A DNA stretch of 64,000 bases, taken from the NCBI GenBank assembly GCA_036557705.1, contig DATBHB010000096.1:62001-126000 (forward strand), given 5' to 3'. How positions within the stretch are numbered: position 1 is the first letter of the stretch; every line of letters begins with the position of its first letter. Positions 25,487-33,438 of the stretch are shown here, one piece after another. Made by a program: the position numbers and the translations under genes. The notes under the pieces are model-generated. The model was not told the origin of the DNA, did not search any database, and saw nothing but the letters and a program-made list of their open reading frames with translations. This DNA comes from VAZQ01 sp036557705. Lineage in GTDB: Bacteria > Pseudomonadota > Alphaproteobacteria > Rhizobiales > Xanthobacteraceae.

Positions 25487-26446
25487 ATGCGACGTTTTGA
25501 GCTTGTTTTTTGCTTCGCGGCGCTCGCGCTCACGCTAAGCAGCCCGCGGAGCGCACTTGCGGACGACCCAATCAAACTCGCGATCGGCGCGCCCGGAAAC
25601 TGGGATACCTGTGTTCCCGAGGTCGGAGTGCGCGCCGGCATCTTCAAGAAGCACGGGCTTGCGCTGGAATTGCTCTACACGCAAGGGAGCGGGGAGACCA
25701 TGCAAGCGGTGCTGTCAGGCAGCGCTGACATCGGAGTAGGAGCCGGCACCGCGGCCGTGCTGGGAGCGTTTGCCAAAGGCGCGCCAGTACGAATCCTGGC
25801 GGCGGGGACCACGGGAACGAGCGATCTCTACTGGTACGTCCCGGCGGACTCGCCAATAAAAAGCTTCAAGGATACAGACGGCAAATCCGTCGGCTACTCG
25901 ACAAATGGGGCATCGACCAACACGACCCTGCTCGCGTTAATCAAGCATTTCGGTGTGCGCGCTCGGCCGGTCGCAAGCGGTGCAGCCGCCGTGACCCTGA
26001 CCCAGGCGATGTCTGGCCAAATCGACGTCGGCTGGGCTTCGCCTCCGTTCGGAATTCAGCAGCTCGACGAGGGCAAGATCCGGATCATCGCGCGCGGCAG
26101 CGATGCTCCATCGACGCGCAGTCAAACCGTGCGCGTGCACATCGTCAACGCGATGGCCATGGCGCAGCGTCGAGACGTGTTCGGGCGCTTCATGGAGGCC
26201 TATCGGGAAAGTTATGAATTTCTCTATTCCAATCCGGAAGGCGTGAAGCTTTACGCGCAATACGCCAAGGTGCCGGAGCGGCTCGCGGTCCGCATCCGCG
26301 ACGAATTCCTGCCGAAGCCGGCGTTAGCGCCCGATCGCGTATCGGGCATCGAAGCGATCACACAGGACGCAATTGCCTTTAAGGTGCTGTCTGCTCCACT
26401 GTCGCCGGCGCAGCTTGCGGAGCTGATTCAGATACCGGCGCGATAG
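25487..26446 (+). CDS. ABC transporter substrate-binding protein (NMT1/TauA-like)
   Basis: A 319-residue exported receptor. The signal peptide (MRRFELVFCFAALALTLS to SALA) is followed by IKLAIGAPGNWDTCVPEVGV, FKKHGLALELLYTQGSGETMQA and SADIGVGAGTAAVLGAF, the classic SsuA/TauA/NMT1 arrangement. It would bind a sulfonate-, pyrimidine- or aromatic-type ligand for an ABC importer, but no importer genes are near. It is divergent from the cupin-monooxygenase operon, separated by 96 bases that probably hold both promoters, so it may capture the hydroxylase substrate. Confidence 0.87.
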   Translation: MRRFELVFCFAALALTLSSPRSALADDPIKLAIGAPGNWDTCVPEVGVRAGIFKKHGLALELLYTQGSGETMQAVLSGSADIGVGAGTAAVLGAFAKGAPVRILAAGTTGTSDLYWYVPADSPIKSFKDTDGKSVGYSTNGASTNTTLLALIKHFGVRARPVASGAAAVTLTQAMSGQIDVGWASPPFGIQQLDEGKIRIIARGSDAPSTRSQTVRVHIVNAMAMAQRRDVFGRFMEAYRESYEFLYSNPEGVKLYAQYAKVPERLAVRIRDEFLPKPALAPDRVSGIEAITQDAIAFKVLSAPLSPAQLAELIQIPAR

Positions 26447-26519
26447 GGCTCCTGTTTGACGCCTACCCATGCTTCCCCTACCCTTCTCGCCAACAATCGA
26501 TTTCAGCGGAGGAGATGCC

Positions 26520-26924
26520 ATGCCGAAAATTCGCCATCTCGCCATCAAGACCAAGGACCCGGCCAAGCTCGCCAAGTTCTACGAGGAAGTCTTCGGGATG
26601 AAAGTTATCCATTCCGAGCGCAGCGGCGCCATGTATATGAGCGACGGTTATCTCACGCTCGCCATCCTGCGCAATCGCGGCGAAGCGACCCCGAGCGGGA
26701 TCAATCATTTCGGCTTCCAGGTCGAGGACCTCCAAGATGTCGAGAAGAAGCTCGCCAAGTGGGATGAGCCCATGGCGCAGCGACCCTCAACGCGACCGTT
26801 TGCCGAATACCGAGCCATGGACCCGGACGGAAACCTGTTCGATATTTCCGTGCACGGTTATGACGACGTGGAATACGCGGCCGACCGCGAGCGCAAGAAG
26901 ACCACCGAAAAGGCGCCGGCTTAG
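26520..26924 (+). CDS. VOC-family protein (glyoxalase/bleomycin-resistance fold)
   Basis: A 134-residue single-unit VOC protein: IRHLAIKTKDPAKLAKFYEE, then SGINHFGFQVEDLQD with the metal-type H, and MDPDGNLFDISVHGYD with the late glutamate position replaced by aspartate. The ATG at 26520 has a strong ribosome site (GGAGGAGATGCC). VOC enzymes include glyoxalases, extradiol dioxygenases and epimerases; the ligand set here is not complete enough to choose. A repeat and a Bug receptor follow. Confidence 0.83.
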   Translation: MPKIRHLAIKTKDPAKLAKFYEEVFGMKVIHSERSGAMYMSDGYLTLAILRNRGEATPSGINHFGFQVEDLQDVEKKLAKWDEPMAQRPSTRPFAEYRAMDPDGNLFDISVHGYDDVEYAADRERKKTTEKAPA

Positions 26925-26945
26925 GCCCGCGTGACTCCCTGCGAC

Positions 26946-27077
26946 CGTCATCCTGAGGTGCGCGCGCCCGCTTTTTTGGGCGCGCGCCTCGAAGGATGGC
27001 GGTCCAGGCTGTTGCCCGTCATCCTTCGAGGCTCGCATGCGGCCGGAAAGGCCGCATGCTCGCGCCTCAGGATGACG
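26946..27077. repeat. Palindromic repeat (GTCATCCTGAGG family) overlapping a gene start
   Basis: Arms CGTCATCCTGAGGTGCGCGC and CGCGCCTCAGGATGACG face each other, with an inner CGTCATCCTTCGAGG and GCATGCGGCC / GGCCGCATGC stem. The ATG inside the right arm is the best start codon of the Bug gene at 27072, and the CTCAGG before it would serve as the ribosome site. Confidence 0.8.
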
Positions 27078-28100
27078 GGATCAGGGGCGGCCGTTGCGAT
27101 TACTCTCTTAGCGTTATTTTCCTCCCTCACCGCCGCACACGCCGAGGATTTCTATGCCGGCAAGACGCTCACCATCATCGCCGGCCTGCCGCCGGGCGGC
27201 GGCGTCGACGGCGAGATGCGGGTGCTGGCGCGCTATTTCGCGAAATACATCCCCGGCAATCCAACCATCGTCGCCCGCAATATGCCGGGCGCTGCCGGAA
27301 TCATTCTGGCAAACTCTCTGTACAACACTGTGGCCGCGGATGGACTCACCTTGGGCATGCCGGGGCGCAGCGGATTCCTTCTGAGCAATGTCGTGCCGCA
27401 GAAAGGCGTCGGTTACGACATCACGAAATTCTCCTATATCGGCAGCGCCGGCGGCGCCGCCAATGCCTTGTGGGTCGCGCGCCGCACCGGGATCTCCTCG
27501 CTTGCCGAACTCAAAGGTGCAAGTAAGCCAATCGTGATTGGCGCGCTTAATGCCCGCTCCGAAAATGCCATCGCTCCGAAGGTCCTGGCGCAATACGAGG
27601 GTTGGCCGCTCAAAGTCGTCACCGGCTATGGCGGCTTCAACGAGGTTGTCATCGCCATCGAGCGCGGCGAAGTCGATGGCCTGTTCTCGCACGAAGGCAG
27701 CATCGCCAATTCACGCCCGGACATGATTACGAGCGGTGCGCTGCGCGCGCTCGTGCAGTCGTCCGATGCCATTCCCGGGGTGCCGCTCCTCTCCGACGTA
27801 ATCGAGAAGCCCGAGACAAAAGCCCTCCTCGGCCTGGTCACCGCGCCAAGCGAAATCGGATTGCCGCTGCTTGGGCCGCCGGGCATGCCGGCCGAGCGGC
27901 TCGAAATCTTGCGCGCATCCTATCGGCAGCTGATGGCGGATGCCGACTATCGCGCCGAAGCCGACCGGCGCGGTTTGCCGGTCGGCCGCGCCATCGAAGG
28001 TGCCGAGTTGCGGCGGCTTATCGCCCACACACTCGCCTCGGCGCCGCCGGCGGTGGTCAAGGATTATCTCGCTCTCGCGGGCATCAAAGCCGAGGAGTGA
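27072..28100 (+). CDS. Bug-type (TctC-like) periplasmic solute receptor, start inside a repeat
   Basis: A 342-residue exported receptor of the DFYxGK branch: signal peptide MTGSGAAVAITLLALFSSL to AHA, then EDFYAGKTLTIIAGLPPGGG, YIPGNPTIVARNMPGAAG and DGLTLGMPG. The signal peptide places the start at 27072, inside the right arm of a palindromic repeat, although the frame is open back to 26931. A TcuA-like dehydrogenase gene follows after a 71-base repeat, so this receptor may bring in tricarballylate or a similar acid. Confidence 0.82.
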   Translation: MTGSGAAVAITLLALFSSLTAAHAEDFYAGKTLTIIAGLPPGGGVDGEMRVLARYFAKYIPGNPTIVARNMPGAAGIILANSLYNTVAADGLTLGMPGRSGFLLSNVVPQKGVGYDITKFSYIGSAGGAANALWVARRTGISSLAELKGASKPIVIGALNARSENAIAPKVLAQYEGWPLKVVTGYGGFNEVVIAIERGEVDGLFSHEGSIANSRPDMITSGALRALVQSSDAIPGVPLLSDVIEKPETKALLGLVTAPSEIGLPLLGPPGMPAERLEILRASYRQLMADADYRAEADRRGLPVGRAIEGAELRRLIAHTLASAPPAVVKDYLALAGIKAEE

Positions 28101-28107
28101 GGACCTC

Positions 28108-28178
28108 GTAGCCCGGATTGCGCGAGGTAAATTGAGCGCCGCGCGGGACAGGCTGCGCAATGGCCCAATCCGGGCTAC
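28108..28178. repeat. Palindromic repeat (GTAGCCCGGAT family)
   Basis: Short copy with arms GTAGCCCGGATTGCGC and CAATCCGGGCTAC plus an inner GCGCAAT match. It begins 8 bases after the Bug stop and ends 24 bases before the next start, so it lies inside a probable operon rather than at its end. Confidence 0.82.
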
Positions 28179-28201
28179 CGTTACATGAGGAGTGCAGTTT
28201 G

Positions 28202-29680
28202 GTGCGGCGCGAGGACTGCGATATCGTCGTGATCGGCGGCGGCAGCGCCGCGTTCGAAGCCGCGGTCGCGGCGCGCCACGCCGGCGCCAGCCGCGTCATC
28301 ATGCTGGAAAAAGCTCCAGCCGCGCAATACGGCGGCAACGCGCGTTATTCCGGAACTGGCTTCCGCTTCGTCCACGCCGGCGCCGGCGAAATTCGCCAAT
28401 TCCTGCCGGACGTCGACGATGCCCTGTTTGCCACGATGGCGATCCCGCCCTACACGGCCGGCGATTTCATGGCCGACCTCGACCGCATGACGCAGGGGCG
28501 CATGAACCGCGCACTCGCCACAGCGCTGGTCGCGGAATCGAATGCCGCGGTGCACTGGATGCGCGAGGCCGGCATCGCCTTCGAGCCGCTGAAAGAGCAC
28601 GCCAAGGTCGACGGCAAACGCTATTTCGAACGCGGGATCGCGATCCACGTGGCCGGCGGCGGAATCGGCCAGCTTACACAGTGGCGCAGCATCGCCGAGA
28701 GCCTCGGCATTGAGCTGCGCTTCGAATCGCCGGTCTGCGCCGTGCTCGGCGATCTGCGCCGCGTCGAAGGCGTGAGTGTCAGTTCCCCCGAAGGCCGCTA
28801 CGACCTCTTCGCCAAGGCGGTGATCGCCTGCGCCGGCGGCTTTCAGGCCAATGCGGAAATGCGCGCCCGCTATCTTTCCGGCAATACCGACCTGATGAAA
28901 GTGCGCGGCAGCCGGCACGATACCGGCGAGGTGTTGCGCTTCCTGCTCGATCTCGGCGCGCGCGCTGCCGGGCATTGGCAGTCGGGCCATATGTCGCCGA
29001 TCGATGCCAATGCGCCTGATTTCGAGACTACGCAACACGAGGATGGGCGCGGCAATACCCAGAGCCGCTACGATTATCCTTATGGCATTACCGTCAATGC
29101 GCTCGGGCTTCGTTTCTTCGATGAAGGCGAGGCGCAGCATTCCTACACCTACGCCAAGACCGGACGTGCGGTGCTGGCTCAGCCCGGCGCCCGCGCCTTC
29201 CAGATCTACGATCAGAAGGGCATCAAATGCTTTCGCTACCCGGAACACGCGGCGACTTATTTCGAGGCTGACACGATCGTTGAGCTGGCGTCAAACGCCG
29301 GGCTCAATCCCGTGGTACTCGTCCACACCGTCGATGAGTTCAACAGCTCGGTGCCGGACGGTCCGCCGTTCGATCCGCGCCGGCCCGACGGCAAGGCGAC
29401 GCGTGGCCTCGCGATCCCGAAGTCGAACTGGGCGAACCGCATCGACGAGCCGCCATTCCGCGCCTATCCGGTCACCGGCGGGATTACGTTCACGTTCGGC
29501 GGCGTCGAGATCAATACCAGCGCGCAGGTGATGAGCACGCTCGATGCGCCCATCAAGGGACTGTTTGCATCAGGCGATATCGTGGGGCTGTTCTTCCACA
29601 ATTACCCCTCATTCACCGGACAGACTCGCAATGCCGTATTCAGCCGGCTCGCCGGCAAAGCCGCCGTGACGGAGAATTGA
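28202..29680 (+). CDS. TcuA-like FAD-dependent tricarballylate dehydrogenase
   Basis: A 492-residue flavoprotein of the succinate dehydrogenase / fumarate reductase fold. IVVIGGGSAAFEAAVAARHAG is the FAD Rossmann motif, GGNARYSGTGFR follows the flavin region, and PVTGGITFTFGGVEINT plus GLFASGDIVG are the C-terminal FAD motifs. It fits the FAD-dependent tricarballylate dehydrogenase (TcuA) family, which oxidises tricarballylate to cis-aconitate. The GTG at 28202 is preferred: GAGGAG lies 9 bases before it, whereas the upstream ATG at 28160 is inside a repeat. No tcuB or tcuC follows, so the electron acceptor is unclear. Confidence 0.83.
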   Translation: MRREDCDIVVIGGGSAAFEAAVAARHAGASRVIMLEKAPAAQYGGNARYSGTGFRFVHAGAGEIRQFLPDVDDALFATMAIPPYTAGDFMADLDRMTQGRMNRALATALVAESNAAVHWMREAGIAFEPLKEHAKVDGKRYFERGIAIHVAGGGIGQLTQWRSIAESLGIELRFESPVCAVLGDLRRVEGVSVSSPEGRYDLFAKAVIACAGGFQANAEMRARYLSGNTDLMKVRGSRHDTGEVLRFLLDLGARAAGHWQSGHMSPIDANAPDFETTQHEDGRGNTQSRYDYPYGITVNALGLRFFDEGEAQHSYTYAKTGRAVLAQPGARAFQIYDQKGIKCFRYPEHAATYFEADTIVELASNAGLNPVVLVHTVDEFNSSVPDGPPFDPRRPDGKATRGLAIPKSNWANRIDEPPFRAYPVTGGITFTFGGVEINTSAQVMSTLDAPIKGLFASGDIVGLFFHNYPSFTGQTRNAVFSRLAGKAAVTEN

Positions 29681-29696
29681 GGAGATCCCGATCAGA

Positions 29697-30842
29697 TTGG
29701 TCCATGCGCGCATTTCGCGGCTCGCGCTCACAAACTTTCGCAGCTATGCGGCCGCGCAAATACACGTCGATTCCGGTCCGGTTGTGCTGACTGGGCCGAA
29801 CGGCGCCGGCAAGACCAATCTTCTCGAAGCCATTTCGCTCTTTGCGCCGGGCCGCGGGTTGCGGCGCGTCCGGCTTGAGCAAATGGCGTCTTGGCTTGGC
29901 GACGGCTCCTGGGCGGCATCCGCCTCTGTCGAAGGCCGGCTCGGGCTGGTCACCCTCGGCACCGGCATCGAGGCGTCGGGCCGTGACCAGGGGCCAATGG
30001 CGCGCAGGTGCCGAATCGATCGCGAGCCGGTCGCCTCCGCGGCTGCGTTCCTCGACCACCTCCACGTGGTATGGCTGGCGCCGGCCATGGATGGTCTGTT
30101 CAACGGCCCTGCCTCCGAGCGCCGTCGCTTTCTCGACCGCCTGGTGCTTGCTGTCGATCCCGCGCATGCGAGCCGCGTCGCCGCGCTCGAACGCGCTCTG
30201 CGCTCGCGCAACCGCCTGCTCGAAGAGCACCGGGCAGATACTCGCTGGCTCGATGCGATCGAGCACGAGACGGCTGAGCTTGCCATCGCGGTCGCGGCGC
30301 TGCGCGTCGAGTCTGTGGGCCGCCTCAACGCTGTCCTCGACGCGCGTCGCCGTTCCGCATCGCCGTTCCCGGCGGCGCGCGTTGCGGCGCGCGGCTCGAT
30401 CGAAGATCTGCTGGCGTCCGTTCCCGCCGTCGAGGCGGAAACGCGTTATCGCGCAGAGCTGCGGGGCAACCGAGAGCGCGACGCCGCAGCCGGCCGTACA
30501 CTCGACGGCCCCCATCTCACAGATCTCGCGGTTACCTATGCGGACAAGAACATCCCAGCGGCGACTGCCTCGACGGGCGAGCAGAAGGCGCTGCTGATAG
30601 CGTTGGTGCTTGCCCATGCAACGCTGATCGCGGAGATGACCGGCGCGACGCCGGTGCTTCTGCTTGACGAGGTGGTGGCGCATCTCGATCCCTCGCGGCG
30701 CGGCGCGCTCTTTACCGAGCTCGATATGCTCGGCGCGCAAGCCTGGATGACCGGAGCGGATCTCGCTTTGTTCGACGCGATCGCGGCGCGCGCGCAGTTG
30801 TTCGAGGTAACGCCGGGGCGGCTGAATCGTAGGGGCGGTTAG
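29697..30842 (+). CDS. recF: DNA replication/repair protein RecF
   Basis: A 381-residue SMC-like ATPase. ISRLALTNFRSY is the RecF start, Walker A GPNGAGKT lies at 33-40, an ABC signature STGEQKALL at about 295 and Walker B LLLDEVVAHLD at about 322. RecF helps load RecA at gaps. The start is a TTG at 29697 with GAGGAG upstream; no in-frame ATG lies nearby. It sits between a dehydrogenase and a UbiD gene, not beside dnaA-dnaN-gyrB as is common. The final residues RRGG and the TAG are read from the left arm of a repeat. Confidence 0.93.
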   Translation: MVHARISRLALTNFRSYAAAQIHVDSGPVVLTGPNGAGKTNLLEAISLFAPGRGLRRVRLEQMASWLGDGSWAASASVEGRLGLVTLGTGIEASGRDQGPMARRCRIDREPVASAAAFLDHLHVVWLAPAMDGLFNGPASERRRFLDRLVLAVDPAHASRVAALERALRSRNRLLEEHRADTRWLDAIEHETAELAIAVAALRVESVGRLNAVLDARRRSASPFPAARVAARGSIEDLLASVPAVEAETRYRAELRGNRERDAAAGRTLDGPHLTDLAVTYADKNIPAATASTGEQKALLIALVLAHATLIAEMTGATPVLLLDEVVAHLDPSRRGALFTELDMLGAQAWMTGADLALFDAIAARAQLFEVTPGRLNRRGG

Positions 30843-31032
30843 TGTTACTGCGTCAGAAGAGGTTTCGTAGGGTGGGCACCGGCGCCTTCTCCGATGCCAA
30901 CCGCGTGGGCAAAATCGCGCCGTGCGCCATAGCGCGTCGAAGATGCGCGTAAACGCGCTGATGGCCCACGCTGTCAGGCCGTGCCACGCGATTTTGCCCA
31001 CCCTACGAAACGGTAGGGCGCAGTGAGATTAG
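30829..31032. repeat. Nested palindromic repeat with outer TACTGCGTCA arms
   Basis: Outer left arm GTAGGGGCGGTTAGTGTTAC continues TGCGTCAGAA to GTTTCGTAGGGTGGGC. The right side mirrors it with GCCCACCCTACGAAAC and CGCAGTGAGATTAG. The recF stop TAG lies in the left arm. An inner module GCGCGTCGAAGATGCGCGTA also occurs in other copies. About 204 bp. Confidence 0.8.
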
Positions 31033-31124
31033 GCACAGCCGGCAGGATTTGCGGGCCGCGCCTAGAGTTGCCCGTCGCGCCTGGCGATCGTAGTTTGGCT
31101 TTGCACTTCAGTTAGAGGGTCACG

Positions 31125-32786
31125 ATGCTCGATGTCAGCGACAAATCTCTTGCCCCCCAACAAACGCGAAGGGCTGCGCCGCCTTTGGATTTTCAGCAGC
31201 ATCTCGCTGCTCTCGAGGCGCAGGGGCTGCTCGTGCGCATCGATCGCCCGATCGACAAGGACAGCGAACTGCATCCCTTGGCGCGCTGGCAGTTCCAGGG
31301 CGGGCTCGCTGAGGATCGGCGACGCGCTTTTCTGTTCACCAATGTGACTGATGCGAAGGGGCGCGGATACGACATCCCGGTTGCTGTCGGCGCCTTCGGC
31401 GCCTCCGCCCGCATTTATGCGATCGGCATGGGACGGCCGATAGAAGAGATCGAGCGGGCGTGGTCGGACGCAATTGCCAGTCCGATACCACCGGTACGCG
31501 CCGCCTCGGCGCCGTGTCAGGAGGTCGTCATCACGGGCGATGATCTGCGGGGGCCTGGCCAAGGCCTTGCGGCGCTGCCGGTGCCGATCTCGACGCCCGG
31601 ATTCGACGCGGCGCCCTATCTCACAGCGACCCTCGCGGTCACTCGCGATCCGGAAACGAGAATCCAGAACATGGGCACCTACCGGGCCGGACTCAAAGCC
31701 ACCGACCGGCTCGGCGTGCGCATGGCGGCGCGCATCGGTGGCGCCGGCGGCTACGCGCACTGGCGCAAGCACAATCGGAGCAAGACGCCGATGCCGTGCG
31801 CGTTCGTGATCGGCTGCGCGCCGGTCGTGTTCTTCACCGGGCCGATGAAGCTTGCGCTCGATGTCGACGAGATCGGCGTTGCCGGCGCGCTGGCCGGCGC
31901 CCCGATCCGGGTGACGAAATGCGCGACTATCGACCTCGACGTGCCGGCGGACGCCGAAATCGTGATCGAAGGCCTCATCGATCCCGAACTGCTTGAGCCC
32001 GAAGGTCCGTTCGGCGAAAGCCACGGCCACGTTGCGCTCGAAGATTTCAACATGTCGATGCAAGTCACAGCGATCACCCGCAAGCGATCACCCGTCTTCG
32101 CCTCGATCATCAGCGAGGTGACGCCGAGCGAATCGAGCACGGTGAAGCGAGTGGCTTACGAGCCGTTGTTTCTCGCGCATCTGCGCGACCAGCTCGCGAT
32201 CAAGGGCGTGCGCCGGGTGGTGATGCACGAGCCGCTTACCAATTTGCGCAAGGTCCTCTTCGTGCAGTTCGCGCAGGGCGTGCCGCGCACTGAAGTGTGG
32301 CGCGCCTTGCAGGGCGCCTCGACGCTGCTCGCCGATTGCGGGAAAATCTGCATTGCGGTGAGCGAAGATATCGATCCCACCAACGCGGATGCGATTTTCT
32401 GGTCCCTCGCCTACCGCTCGAACCCGATCGAGGACGTACAGATCGTGCCTTACCGTTCGGCCGGTCATGGACCGAAATCGGGCGCGCATCGCGAAGAATC
32501 GACCATCCTGATCGATGCCACGCTCAAACATTCCGCCCCGCCGCTCGCCTTGCCGGCGCGCGAATTCATGGAGCGCGCCCGCGCCATCTGGGATGAACTG
32601 CGCCTGCCTGCGCTGTCGCCGCAGCCGCCCTGGCACGGCTATTCGCTTGGCGACTGGGCGGAGAATTGGGAGACCTACGCCCGCCGCGCAGTGCGCGGCG
32701 AATGGGAGCGCAACGGCGAGGACACTTTCGCGCGCCGCCGCAGCGGCGTCACGCCGGAAACGCCGGTGCGGGAGGTGGAGACGTAG
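31125..32786 (+). CDS. UbiD-family decarboxylase
   Basis: A 553-residue UbiD-family protein with EGPFGESHGHVA at about 293-304 and DFQQHLAALEAQGLLVRID as the N-terminal lobe. Compared with the copy at 14204-15736 the second aromatic residue of the EGPFGEW motif is replaced (ES instead of EW), so its substrate pocket probably differs. It would need prenylated FMN from UbiX. No ubiX or accessory subunit is adjacent. The stop codon TAG is the beginning of a GTAGCCCGCATG repeat arm. Confidence 0.87.
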   Translation: MLDVSDKSLAPQQTRRAAPPLDFQQHLAALEAQGLLVRIDRPIDKDSELHPLARWQFQGGLAEDRRRAFLFTNVTDAKGRGYDIPVAVGAFGASARIYAIGMGRPIEEIERAWSDAIASPIPPVRAASAPCQEVVITGDDLRGPGQGLAALPVPISTPGFDAAPYLTATLAVTRDPETRIQNMGTYRAGLKATDRLGVRMAARIGGAGGYAHWRKHNRSKTPMPCAFVIGCAPVVFFTGPMKLALDVDEIGVAGALAGAPIRVTKCATIDLDVPADAEIVIEGLIDPELLEPEGPFGESHGHVALEDFNMSMQVTAITRKRSPVFASIISEVTPSESSTVKRVAYEPLFLAHLRDQLAIKGVRRVVMHEPLTNLRKVLFVQFAQGVPRTEVWRALQGASTLLADCGKICIAVSEDIDPTNADAIFWSLAYRSNPIEDVQIVPYRSAGHGPKSGAHREESTILIDATLKHSAPPLALPAREFMERARAIWDELRLPALSPQPPWHGYSLGDWAENWETYARRAVRGEWERNGEDTFARRRSGVTPETPVREVET

Positions 32787-32841
32787 CCCGCATGCGTCAT
32801 CGGTCGCGCCTGCGGTGCGACCGATGGCGACATGCGGGGCC
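32783..32841. repeat. Short palindromic repeat (GTAGCCCGCATG) supplying the ubiD stop
   Basis: GTAGCCCGCATGCGTCATCG is mirrored by CGATGGCGACATGCGGGGC, with a central TCGGTCGC / GCGACCGA stem. Positions 32784-32786 (TAG) are both the start of the repeat and the stop codon of the UbiD gene. Confidence 0.75.
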
Positions 32842-32927
32842 GCGAAACGGAGGCGCGAAAGTCAGCGGGCGAGCCGGGAGTAAAAAAAGCTGCCCAGGTC
32901 AGCAGAATCAATCGATGTTTTTTGCAG

Positions 32928-33410
32928 TTATGCTCCCAGAACCGGACGCAGGAAGGGGTCTATTTTTGAAGGTTTGGTAATTGGCGCGAAACGTCGAACC
33001 GGCTTGCCATCACGCCCGAGCAGAAATTTCGTAAAATTCCACTTTACGCGCGACCCGAAAATGCCGGGTAACGCCCCAGTCAATAACTTGAATACGGGAT
33101 GCGCGTTGGTGCCGTTGACATCCACTTTTGCAAACATTGGAAAACTGACGCCATAGTTCTTCAGGCACGTTTCTGCGATTTCTTCGGCACCACCTGGCTC
33201 TTGATTTCCAAATTGATTGCAGGGAAAGCCGAGTATGACGAAATTGCGGTCTTTGTATTTTTTATAGAGTGCCTCTAATTCAATATATTGGGGGGTGAAG
33301 GCGCACTTGCTGGCCGTATTGACGACCAACACGGCTTTCCCTGAGAAATTGCTCATGCTGACAGTTTTTCCACTCAGGTTCAGGGCATTGAACTGATAGA
33401 AGTCAGACAT
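32928..33410 (-). CDS. Glutathione peroxidase
   Basis: A 160-residue peroxidase. NTASKCAFTPQY holds the catalytic cysteine (Cys36 region), GFPCNQFGNQEPG the conserved glutamine loop, and VKWNFTKFLLGRDG the tryptophan/asparagine motif. It reduces peroxides with glutathione or thioredoxin. The gene and its flanks are clearly more AT-rich than the neighbourhood (runs such as TTTGTATTTTTTATAGAG), which suggests recent acquisition. It is convergent with the UbiD gene. Confidence 0.93.
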   Translation of the reverse strand: MSDFYQFNALNLSGKTVSMSNFSGKAVLVVNTASKCAFTPQYIELEALYKKYKDRNFVILGFPCNQFGNQEPGGAEEIAETCLKNYGVSFPMFAKVDVNGTNAHPVFKLLTGALPGIFGSRVKWNFTKFLLGRDGKPVRRFAPITKPSKIDPFLRPVLGA

Positions 33411-33438
33411 GGCATCGCCGCAATGTTTGGCAGCGCGA

